Shown: one piece after another, positions 33,493 through 41,136 of the stretch
How positions within the stretch are numbered: the stretch's first letter is position 1
How the letters are laid out: every line of letters starts with the position of its first letter
From: an uncultured Chloroflexota bacterium
GTDB lineage: Bacteria; Chloroflexota; Chloroflexia; Thermomicrobiales; UBA6265
DNA: 64,000 nucleotides
Assembly: GCA_937901745.1 (NCBI GenBank)
Contig: CALGSZ010000032.1
Coordinates: 1 to 64,000 of the forward strand
Direction of reading: 5' to 3'
Notes under the pieces: generated by a model
What the model was told of the DNA's origin: nothing
Databases searched by the model: none
The model's input: the letters and a program-made list of their open reading frames with translations, nothing else
Made by a program: the position numbers and the translations under genes

Positions 33493-34362
33493 GTGCGCCA
33501 GGTCATGCGTCCGCACCTGTCCACGCTCCATAGCGCAATACGGGCCAGCGCGTGGGCGGTCGGCAGCCACTGGAGCTTGCCTCGTCCGCGAGAGCTGGCG
33601 GCCCGGCCGTTTGTCGGTCCCGCCTCGGTCGTTGCGATCGCGATCCTGTGTCTGGCCGCCGCGCTGTCAGGCAAGCTCGGAATCGCGTGGACGGCAACCG
33701 ACTCTGGGATCGCGCTCCTCGGCGCTACCACGCTTGCCTAGGCAATGGCCGCGCTTGGACTAGCCAGGTATCCCGAAGAACGGCATCGCCATCGTCTCCA
33801 ATGGATCGCGACGGCACAGCTCGTGCTCGCCAGCGGCGCCGCTCTGGTCGGCCTAGCCCACTCTGTTTGGACAGGCCAAGAAGTGGTCAACGCCGCCCTC
33901 TGGGGCCAGCTGGCCGCCTGGACCGCCGCAGGAGTGCTCACGTCATGTGGCCTCTGGCTCCGCGATCCATCCGCACAAATTCGGCGCGGTCTCCGCGGAG
34001 CTGGCTCGGGTGGATACGCTGCTGCACGACGCGCAGCTCCTCGGCGCGCTCGACGTTGGCAATATGCGCGTCGCTCCAATCCCGGTGAGCCTCGGCGTGA
34101 TCCTGGCGGAAGCAGTGAGCTACGCCAGAACGCTTCCCGGGCAGCACCCAATCCACTGGCCGCAAACGCTCCGAGCGCGAGTCTGGGCCGATCCTGAGCG
34201 GATCGTGCAGGTGCTGCGCAATCTCCTGAGCAACGCCGCGAAGTACAGCCCGAACGGGAGTCCAATCGAGATTACCGTCAACCGAGTCGGCGACCGCCTA
34301 CGTATCGCGGTCAGCGATCACGGTCCCGGTGTCCACCCGAATGACACCGGCTGGATCTTCGG
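33493..34362 (+). pseudogene. Broken sensor histidine kinase
   Basis: From GTG 33493 hydrophobic segments (VGPASVVAIAILCLAAALSG and others) form the membrane part in one frame, but TAG 33739-33741 interrupts it. The frame continues after the stop, then shifts by one near 33960-34000. There, kinase core sequence appears in another frame: ELARVDTLLHDAQLL (second HisKA helix), NLLSNAAKYSPNGSP (N box), DHGPGVHPNDTG (G1 box). The phosphorylated His helix is not visible, so it was lost. After the G1 box the ATP-binding lid is missing and response-regulator sequence follows. At least one stop, one frameshift and two deletions make this non-functional. Confidence 0.8.
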
Positions 34363-34877
34363 CTACCCGATGGCGACGGCATCGAGATCATCCGGCTCCT
34401 GGCGCGTCAGCGCAACGACTCGGGAGAGAAGCCGACCATCATTGTGCTCACCGCCATGACGGACTCCGTCGTCGAGGCGCGCGCGATCGAGGCGGGCGCC
34501 ATCAGATTTCTCCACACGTCGGCTTCGGTCGAAGAGATTGTCTACGCGGTGCGTCGCGCCGCCCACGGTCAGAAGCTCTCGTCTCCACCCAAGTTCGTTG
34601 ATCTCCACCGCTACGCCCAGGAACGGCAAGACCAGACGTCAATCCCGGACAGCGACGTCTTTCAGCTGACGCCCCGTGAGCGCGATGTCCTCGAGGCGCT
34701 TAGCGACGGCCTGAGCGATGTGAGATCGCCGATCGCCTGCACATCAGCCACGAGACAGTACGGACGCACATGGCAAACATCCTGACAAAGCTGAACGCCG
34801 AATCCCGGCTCCAGGCGCTCGTCATCGCGCTCCGTCACGGCGTCGTCTCGATTCGGACCGGCGACCTGTATCGCTGA
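34345..34877 (+). pseudogene. Broken LuxR-type response regulator fused to kinase remnant
   Basis: Frame begins after TGA 34342-34344 and reads LDLRLPDGDGIEIIRLL, the second half of a receiver domain with its phospho-acceptor Asp, then IIVLTAMTDSVVEARAIEAGA. The first half is missing. The HTH begins QLTPRERDVLEALSDGLSD, then shifts by one base near 34720 because one base of the next codon is lost. In the new frame it reads EIADRLHISHETVRTHM, NILTKLNAESRLQAL and ends at TGA 34875-34877. The first stage of the fusion occurred at GGCTGGATCTTCGG, where the kinase and regulator frames share sequence. Confidence 0.8.
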
Positions 34878-34967
34878 GTCAATCCTTGTTGACGGACGAC
34901 GCGCCTCGCTCCATCCTTGCCGCGTCGGACGCTGCCGAGTGCGTCCGGCGAGGAGCGAGCAGCGCCT

Positions 34968-36053
34968 ATGTCAACGAACGGTTCGGATCAGCGCCCACTA
35001 CGGATTCTCGCCATCGACGTCGGCGCCGGAACTCAAGACATCTTCATCTATGAGAGCGACCGCACGCCGGAAAACTGCGTCAAGCTCGTACTTCCGTCCC
35101 AGACGCAGATCGTTGCCGCGCGCGTCCGTGAAGCAACCGAGGCGGGACGGCCGCTCCACTTGACCGGCACCCTGATGGGTGGCGGCGCATCAAGCGACGC
35201 GATCCGCGCCCACCTCGCCGCCGGACTCCCCGTTACCGCCACGCCGGACGCCGCCCGCACGCTTCACAACGATCTGACGCGCGTCGAGGCGCTCGGCGTA
35301 CGCCTGGAAACCGAACCGCTCCTCGGCGCAGTCACCGTCGAGCTCAAAGATGTTGATCTTCCCGCGCTGCGAGCGGCGCTGGAGCCATTTGGCGTGACGG
35401 TGCCCGACATCGTCGCGGTCGCCGTCCAGGACCACGGCTTCCGGCCAGGCTCCGGCAACAACGAGGTGCGGTTCGACTACTTGCAGAGCCTGATCGCGCG
35501 CGGCGGCAGCCTTGCGGGGATGGTCTACCGGGAACCGCCGCCCGGTATGACGCGAATGGCGGCGGTTCAGGCGACCATCCCGGGCGCCTACCTCATGGAC
35601 ACCGGAGCGGCCGCCGTTCTCGGCGCTTTGGGCGATCCGCTCGTGGCGCGCGCCGCGCGAGAGGATGGCGCGATCTTGGTCAATGTCGGGAACATGCACA
35701 CCTTCGCGACGCTGGTCAAAGGGCGCCGACTCTACGGGTTATTCGAGCATCACACCGGGGGAATCACCGCCGAAATCATTGGCGATCTCGTCGAGCGGCT
35801 CCGGCGCGGGACGTTGGACACCGCGACATTCACGCGCGATTTCGATGGCCACGGCGCGGCGCTCGATCCGCGCTACTTCGACGAAGGGCCCTTCGACTTC
35901 GTTGCGGTCACCGGACCCAACCGCCATCTCGCCCGACCGCTCGGCTATCACGAAGCAGCCCCACACGGCGACATGATGCTGACCGGCGCCTTCGGCCTCG
36001 CCGAGGGGGTGCTGATGGCGCTCGGCTCGGAACTAACGCTCGCCGCGAGCTGA
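34968..36053 (+). CDS. DUF1786 protein with an actin-like ATPase fold
   Basis: 361 residues from ATG 34968 (MSTNGSDQRPLRILAIDVGAGTQDIFIYE); AGGAG is rather far upstream. The N-terminal phosphate-1 loop (DVGAGTQDIF) is that of the sugar-kinase/Hsp70/actin fold. C-terminal motifs include DTGAAAVLGALGDP and ILVNVGNMHTFA, both phosphate-2-like loops. The family is sometimes called pyruvate formate-lyase activating protein-like, but no radical-SAM Cys motif is present, so that label is not used. The role is unknown. Confidence 0.85.
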   Translation: MSTNGSDQRPLRILAIDVGAGTQDIFIYESDRTPENCVKLVLPSQTQIVAARVREATEAGRPLHLTGTLMGGGASSDAIRAHLAAGLPVTATPDAARTLHNDLTRVEALGVRLETEPLLGAVTVELKDVDLPALRAALEPFGVTVPDIVAVAVQDHGFRPGSGNNEVRFDYLQSLIARGGSLAGMVYREPPPGMTRMAAVQATIPGAYLMDTGAAAVLGALGDPLVARAAREDGAILVNVGNMHTFATLVKGRRLYGLFEHHTGGITAEIIGDLVERLRRGTLDTATFTRDFDGHGAALDPRYFDEGPFDFVAVTGPNRHLARPLGYHEAAPHGDMMLTGAFGLAEGVLMALGSELTLAAS

Positions 36054-36088
36054 AACGGGCTTGCCCCATCCGCTGACCATCGTCCGGC

Positions 36089-37036
36089 TCAATCCTCGGC
36101 CGGCGGCGACTCCTCTTCCGACGGCGTTTCGGTCGGTGCGGGTGTGTCAGTCGGCACTGGCGTCTCTGTCGCCCTTGGCGTCGAGGTCGGTCGTGGCGTG
36201 CGCGTCGGACGCGGGGTGCGGGTGGGACGCGGCGTCGCCGATGCCTTCGGTGTCCTGGTCGCGGTTGGCGACGGCGTCGCGGTCGGCTGGATCGGCGTTG
36301 GTGTCGCGCTCGGCGTGGTCGTGGGCGTCGGCGTTGCGCTCGGCCGTGGCGTTGCCGTCGGTTCGGACGTCTCCGTCGGCTGAGGCGTCTCCGTTGGCGG
36401 TACCCGAGTCGGCGTGCGTGTCGGGGCCGGCGTCCGCGACGGCACGTGCGTCGGCGTCGCGGTAGGCGATTGCTTGGATGAGGGTGTGCGAGTCGCAACG
36501 GGCGTCGAAGTAGCTACCGGCTGCGAAATCACCGCTCGCGTCGCGGTCGGACTCGGCCTGATCGCGGCCGCCACTGTCGGGACGGCAGTCACGCCTGGAT
36601 TCTGCGCCACTGTTGTCCGCGTCGCCGTTGGCGCTGCCGTCGCCGACGGGCTGATCGAGGCAGCGCTCGTCGCCTCACTCCGCGGGGTCATGGTGGCGAC
36701 AGGGTTCGGCGTTGGCGGCCGCCGGACTCTCCGGGGCGTCGGCGTCGGCTCTTGAGCCGCTTCTTCCCGAAGCAGCGCGCTTACCGACACGTCATCGGAC
36801 GTCGGGCTCGGGGTCTCCACTCGCCCAATCGCCAGCTCGGCTGTCGTCGGCGTCGGCTCGGCGGGCGTCTCAGGCGCGTTCGGGGCCGGAATGGCCGTGG
36901 GACGCGGCGGACTCTCCGGCGAACCGCTGTCGGAAGCTGGCAGGACGATATAGGCGAGCACTACCGTGACGCCGCCGGCGACGAGGATAGCGCTGACCAT
37001 CGGAGTCAGCAGTAGCGTCCGAAGTACCCGTTTCAT
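36089..37036 (-). CDS. Membrane-anchored Thr/Pro-rich repeat protein
   Basis: 315 residues. One N-terminal membrane anchor (LLLTPMVSAILVAGGVTVVLAYIVL, residues about 8-33) precedes a long extracytoplasmic stretch, almost entirely Thr, Pro, Ala, Ser. Short units such as TPTPTTTPSATPTP and RTPRPTRTPRP recur without a clean period. It has no folded domain, so it is probably a spacer or glycosylated surface protein. It ends EEESPPAED. It converges on the DUF1786 gene. Confidence 0.75.
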   Translation of the reverse strand: MKRVLRTLLLTPMVSAILVAGGVTVVLAYIVLPASDSGSPESPPRPTAIPAPNAPETPAEPTPTTAELAIGRVETPSPTSDDVSVSALLREEAAQEPTPTPRRVRRPPTPNPVATMTPRSEATSAASISPSATAAPTATRTTVAQNPGVTAVPTVAAAIRPSPTATRAVISQPVATSTPVATRTPSSKQSPTATPTHVPSRTPAPTRTPTRVPPTETPQPTETSEPTATPRPSATPTPTTTPSATPTPIQPTATPSPTATRTPKASATPRPTRTPRPTRTPRPTSTPRATETPVPTDTPAPTETPSEEESPPAED

Positions 37037-37258
37037 CGCGCGCAGTTCTCGCGATCGCTAAGGACCGTGAGAGCGGGGTGTGGAAGCATCGCTTCCGAAC
37101 GCGCGCTCTCGGAGTGCGTATGTTGTAGCACGCTTGGCGACGCAATGCCGCCGTGATCAGGTATCCGAAGTTCCTATTTCCACCCTTTCGCCTGCCATCG
37201 CTCAACAAACTCATTACCAGCCGTAACCCCAGAGCCCCACCTCCCGCTTCCCCAATAA

Positions 37259-37286
37259 CTCAGCACTCAGCATTTTCTACTCAGCA
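37259..37286. repeat. Three CTCAGCA units
   Basis: CTCAGCA occurs at 37259-37265, 37266-37272 and 37280-37286, each preceded by A. The first two are tandem. The stretch is lower in GC than the rest and sits in the 438-base divergent gap between the Thr/Pro protein and the large secreted protein. It may be a small microrepeat; its function is unknown. Confidence 0.55.
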
Positions 37287-37349
37287 CGTTTTCGACTCGT
37301 CCGTACAGTTGCACCCCTTTGTCATCTCGACTAGCATGACCTTCATGGA

Positions 37350-37380
37350 GCCGGGCCGGTCAGGAGGGAGACCGGCCGGC
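37350..37380. other. Hairpin with an AGGAGG-bearing loop
   Basis: GCCGGGCCGGTC (37350-37361) pairs with GACCGGCCGGC (37370-37380) apart from one bulged G, closing an 8-base loop AGGAGGGA. The sequence lies 95 bases before the next gene start. It resembles an RNA element in which an accessible ribosome-binding sequence is displayed, but no reading frame with coding character begins there. Confidence 0.4.
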
Positions 37381-37474
37381 ATGTGCACCGCCCGCGCGAA
37401 AGCAATCGCCTTCCATACAAACGACCGACAACTTCAGCACTGCGCAAGGCGCAGACGACCTCAGGAGACGTGCC

Positions 37475-39832
37475 ATGACGAAATCGCCATGTGCCCGCCG
37501 CCTTGTCGTCGGGCCTCGATTGCAGCGAATCCCCCGCGTATCAAAGGCGCCGCCACAACGTCGCAGGCGCTGGATCTCCGTGGCAATCGTCACCCTGGCG
37601 CTCCAATTGCTTTTCCCGATCTTCGATGAATCGAGAACACAGCCGCTCCAACCTGCCCGATCGAGGGCCGCCGCCATTCCCGCCTCCCAAGCCGGTGGCA
37701 CCGCCGTCTTCGCAGTCGAGGGGAGCCAAACAACCCTCAACGGTCGGCCATTCCAGGTCATCGGCTTGCGGACGTCCAACGCTTTGATGTCGGACGAGGC
37801 GACGCAATCGTTGATCGACAACATGGATCTCTTCGCGCGCTATGGCATCAATACCTTCAGTGTCTACTTCCAGGGATCACGATTTGGCGCCGTCAGGGGC
37901 TACAACGAGGACGCCACCCTGAATCCGACATACGCGGCGCGGATGAAACGGATCATCGAAGAGGCAGACAGGCGTGGCATGGTCGTGCTGGTCGGCTGCC
38001 TTTATTACAACTCGGGGACGCTCGCGACGTGGCCCGGTTGGAAGCAAGCAGACGCGAATCGCGCGATCGCCAATACCGTGGCTTGGCTGCGGGACAACAA
38101 TCTCCGAAACGTTTTCATTGATGTCGACAACGAGGGACAGGCCGTTGCCAACATGAGATGGAATGCCGCGCAGTTGATTCAGGCGGGCCAAGACGTGGAC
38201 AGTAGCTACGTCATCGGGATCAGTGGCCCGCCATCCAGCGCGCCACCGCCCAACGCCGATATCTCGCTCCACAAGACCTCGCGCGTTGCCGGCAAGCCTT
38301 ATGTCGAGAGTGAGGGCGTGCCGTTGGGCAGCGGCTACAACTATTGGGGCCCTTGGAGCCGCGACTGTCGAACTGACAACTACTGCAATGTCGGCGTCTA
38401 CACCGAGGACATGAAGGAGGACTGGCTCCGTCTGACGTCCCAGCACATCCTCCGCGGCGACGGCTACATGGGCGCCTCGTCATGGTTACAGGCCGTGCCG
38501 CCGCTCGGACCCAATCACCGGCCCGGCGGCAACGGCACCGCGAACGATCCAGGCATCCGATTCTGGCTTGAGCACGTGGCTAGCTTGGTCGAAGCCGATC
38601 CACCGTCCGCCGGTCCTCCACCCGTCACATCCCCGACCGCTACCGCGACCGCCACGGCGACCGCTACAGCGATCGCGACCGCAACCCCAGCCCCGACCAA
38701 CACACCCACTCCGACACCCAGCCCGAGTCCTCAGCCTAGCCCGACCTCGACGCCAACCATGACGCCATCGGCGACGAGCGTCCCCACCGAGCTGGCGACG
38801 CCGACCGCTACCGCAACGTCACCACCGACTGCCACTGCCACGGCGACTCCAACTGAAGAACTGACCGCCAGCGCGACAGCGACGGCAACCGCCACAGCCA
38901 CGAGCTTGCCCACGGAAACCGCGACGCCGGAAAGCGGCCCGGTCGTGACGCGGCTCGTCCTGGTCGACGCCGATACCGATACGGACATCGGTGAGCTGAC
39001 GGATGGGGCGACTCTCGACTTGGCGACGCTGCCGACGCGCAACCTCAATATCCGCGCCGAAACCGAGCCGTCCGTCGTCGGCAGCGTTTGGTTCGGGCTG
39101 AATGCCAACCCGACATTCCGCATCGAAAACGGATCGCCGTATTCGTTGGCAGGTGATTCCGACGGAGACTACCACCCATGGACGCCGAGTCCCGGTAGCC
39201 ATACGGTGACGGCGAGGGCGGTGACGGATCCGAACGCGCAGGGCACCAGTGGTCCAGGTCTGACGATCGGCTTCACGGTCGTCGACAGCAGCGTTCCGAC
39301 CGCCACGCCGACCCTGGAGCCACCTCGCGTCACCCGCTTCATCCTCGTCGATGCCGACACCGACACCGATCTGGGCGAGCTAACGGATGGCGCAATCCTC
39401 GATCTGGCGACGCTCCCCACCCGCAGCCTCAACGTCCTGGCCGAAACCGAGCCTGAGATTGTCGGCAGCGTCCGCTTCGACTTCGATGACGAGAAAGCGT
39501 ACCGGATCGAGAACGGGGAACCGTACGCATTCGCCGGAAATCGGGAAGAGAACTTTCACCCCTGGGTGCCGAGCCTAGGCAATCACACGTTGACGGCGAC
39601 GGCCTACACCGGCCCGAGCGCTACCGGAACGGCTGGTCCGGAGCTGACGGTCCAGTTCACCATCATCGATAGCTCCGTTGAACCGGCCGAGGTGAGTACC
39701 GCCACTGATGACACGCCAACTCGGTCGGTCACCACCCGCTCCCGGCTACCGCGCTCCGCGCCGCCGGAGACGCCGACCCCAACGGCGCCCCCACCAACGA
39801 CTGAGCCGGACTCGTGGAATTCGAGTGACTAA
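37475..39832 (+). CDS. Large secreted glycosidase-like protein with two Ig-like repeats
   Basis: 785 residues from ATG 37475, with AGGAGA 7 bases upstream. A positively charged N-terminus and hydrophobic segment (WISVAIVTLALQLLFPIF) form a signal or anchor. Residues about 70-380 look like a TIM-barrel glycosidase: LNGRPFQVIGLRTSNALMSD, NMDLFARYGINTFSVYFQG, VFIDVDNEGQAV (candidate acid/base Glu) and PYVESEGVPLG (candidate nucleophile Glu). A long Thr/Ala/Pro linker (about 385-480) follows. Then two repeats of about 125 residues, each with LVDADTDTDxGELTDGA, PTRxLNxxAETEP and a WxPSxGxHTxTA motif. The repeats resemble Ig-like surface domains. The substrate is unknown. A bidirectional hairpin closes the gene. 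Confidence 0.82.
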   Translation: MTKSPCARRLVVGPRLQRIPRVSKAPPQRRRRWISVAIVTLALQLLFPIFDESRTQPLQPARSRAAAIPASQAGGTAVFAVEGSQTTLNGRPFQVIGLRTSNALMSDEATQSLIDNMDLFARYGINTFSVYFQGSRFGAVRGYNEDATLNPTYAARMKRIIEEADRRGMVVLVGCLYYNSGTLATWPGWKQADANRAIANTVAWLRDNNLRNVFIDVDNEGQAVANMRWNAAQLIQAGQDVDSSYVIGISGPPSSAPPPNADISLHKTSRVAGKPYVESEGVPLGSGYNYWGPWSRDCRTDNYCNVGVYTEDMKEDWLRLTSQHILRGDGYMGASSWLQAVPPLGPNHRPGGNGTANDPGIRFWLEHVASLVEADPPSAGPPPVTSPTATATATATATAIATATPAPTNTPTPTPSPSPQPSPTSTPTMTPSATSVPTELATPTATATSPPTATATATPTEELTASATATATATATSLPTETATPESGPVVTRLVLVDADTDTDIGELTDGATLDLATLPTRNLNIRAETEPSVVGSVWFGLNANPTFRIENGSPYSLAGDSDGDYHPWTPSPGSHTVTARAVTDPNAQGTSGPGLTIGFTVVDSSVPTATPTLEPPRVTRFILVDADTDTDLGELTDGAILDLATLPTRSLNVLAETEPEIVGSVRFDFDDEKAYRIENGEPYAFAGNREENFHPWVPSLGNHTLTATAYTGPSATGTAGPELTVQFTIIDSSVEPAEVSTATDDTPTRSVTTRSRLPRSAPPETPTPTAPPPTTEPDSWNSSD

Positions 39833-39840
39833 TCAACTGC

Positions 39841-39884
39841 CCCCGTCCCGCCGCCCCGACCGTCGCAGGTCGGCGGGGACGGGG
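39841..39884. terminator. Bidirectional hairpin between convergent genes
   Basis: CCCCGTCCCGCC near 39841 pairs with GGCGGGGACGGGG ending at 39884 with one bulged base, and an inner GACC...GGTC stem sits in the loop. It lies in the 58-base space between two converging genes, so it could end both transcripts. The stem is very GC-rich and has no T-run. Confidence 0.65.
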
Positions 39885-39890
39885 CCTACC

Positions 39891-40913
39891 CTAACGCGGA
39901 ATAGACGACAGATTCTCGCGCGTCGCGATAACCGCGCCGCTATCGACGGCGGAAGGAACCGCCTCTCCGTTGAGGTGGCGGACCATCAAGTCGACAGCGA
40001 TCGCTCCGGCGCGCCGGGGAAATTCGGCGACGGTGGCGGTGAGACGCCCGCGCTGGATCGCGGTCAGCGTTTCCGTCGTGAGCCCGAATCCGACGACGAC
40101 CACCTCATCCGCTTCCGCCTCGTCAACCGCCTGCGCCGCGCCCAGTGCCATCGGCGCGTTCGCCGCGAACACCGCGCTTAGCAGCTCATCGTCCGGGACG
40201 GGCGTGCCGGGATCGGGCAGCCGGCCGCGGACCTCGAGGAACGCCTCGGTTTCGTCCCAATTCGCCGTCACTGAGATCACCGAGATCTCGGGGATATCGG
40301 AAAGCGCCTCTCGAAACCCTCGATCCCGTTCTTGCCCGACGACACTGCTCAGATCGCCTTGGAGATTGAGCACCTGCCCTTCACCCCCGATCTCCTCGGC
40401 GATGAAGTCGCCAGCGAGCCGCGCCGCGGCGAAATCGTCCGTCTGGACGACCGAAACCACCTCACCCCCGGCGGGAGCGACATCGATCGCGATGACCGGC
40501 ACACCGGCGGCATTGGCGGCTTCGATGCCAGGGACCGCTCCCAACTCATCGATCGGCCCGAGGAGAATGCCGTCGTACTCCGCTCTGACGGCTGACTCAA
40601 TCTGGGCGACCTGCTCCGGCACGCTCGGCGCCGCGAGCTCCAGGACATCAACGGTCACGCCGTCCCTCTCCGCCCGCTCTACAACGGCGCTTCGCACGGC
40701 CTGCCAGAACGGATCGTCCGGGAACGGGATGAGCAGCGCGAGCCGGTACGGCGAGCGCGCCGCCACCGGCCCGAAATCCCTTGCCTGTGGATCGGGTATC
40801 GCCGCCGGGGATGGCGTCGCTTCCTGCGCTTGAACGGCGCTGGTTGCCAAGCTCGTCGTGACGAGTAGCAGCCAGGCAATGTAGCGGAGCCACGAATGCT
40901 GGACTGGCCTCAT
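39891..40913 (-). CDS. Periplasmic-binding-protein (type 1) sugar-binding protein
   Basis: 340 residues. A signal peptide (YIAWLLLVTTSLATSAVQA) precedes the two-lobed ribose/LacI-type fold: YRLALLIPFPDDPFWQAVRSA, VDVLELAAPSVPEQVAQIESA, YDGILLGPIDELG and NAAGVPVIAIDV. C-terminal strands contain ALGAAQAVDEA and EVVVVGFGLTTE. These proteins deliver sugars to ABC importers or signal to sensor kinases. No permease or ATPase lies within the window, so it may work with distant genes or act as a signalling ligand-binder. GAGGTAAAGAG forms the ribosome-binding site. Confidence 0.88.
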   Translation of the reverse strand: MRPVQHSWLRYIAWLLLVTTSLATSAVQAQEATPSPAAIPDPQARDFGPVAARSPYRLALLIPFPDDPFWQAVRSAVVERAERDGVTVDVLELAAPSVPEQVAQIESAVRAEYDGILLGPIDELGAVPGIEAANAAGVPVIAIDVAPAGGEVVSVVQTDDFAAARLAGDFIAEEIGGEGQVLNLQGDLSSVVGQERDRGFREALSDIPEISVISVTANWDETEAFLEVRGRLPDPGTPVPDDELLSAVFAANAPMALGAAQAVDEAEADEVVVVGFGLTTETLTAIQRGRLTATVAEFPRRAGAIAVDLMVRHLNGEAVPSAVDSGAVIATRENLSSIPR

Positions 40914-41049
40914 TGCTCTTTACCTCGTATCGCTCGGTCGTATCTTACGCCATCCTGGCGCTGTCCACCGCTCCCATGACCGCGTGCTGACCGATTTCTC
41001 CGCTCGCCGCCGTCACGTCGTGCAGCGAACCAACCGTCGAGTCACGCCG

Positions 41050-41078
41050 TTGACACCGAAGTCTTCCGCTGCTACATC
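41050..41078 (+). promoter_or_regulatory. Promoter of the ScyD-cupredoxin gene
   Basis: TTGACA at 41050-41055, exactly 17 bases of spacer, TACATC at 41073-41078. The match is 6 of 6 for -35 and 4 of 6 for -10. The start codon follows 58 bases later. Confidence 0.62.
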
Positions 41079-41136
41079 ACCCAACAGTTCCCACAGTCTG
41101 TCCAGCGACGCTGGCAAACCGAGGAGGACCGCTGCC

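Noticed and set aside
33745..34197. Separate 150-residue gene inside the kinase region
   Set aside because: It is the continuation of the kinase frame after an internal TAG and switches to another kinase frame; it is part of the pseudogene.
36144..36755. Val/Gly-rich plus-strand frames opposite the Thr/Pro protein
   Set aside because: They mirror the low-complexity Thr/Pro tract; the minus-strand frame has an anchor and start and is preferred.
37300..37474. Riboswitch such as c-di-GMP-I before the secreted glycosidase
   Set aside because: The conserved core of GEMM or SAM types is not present; only a hairpin is seen.
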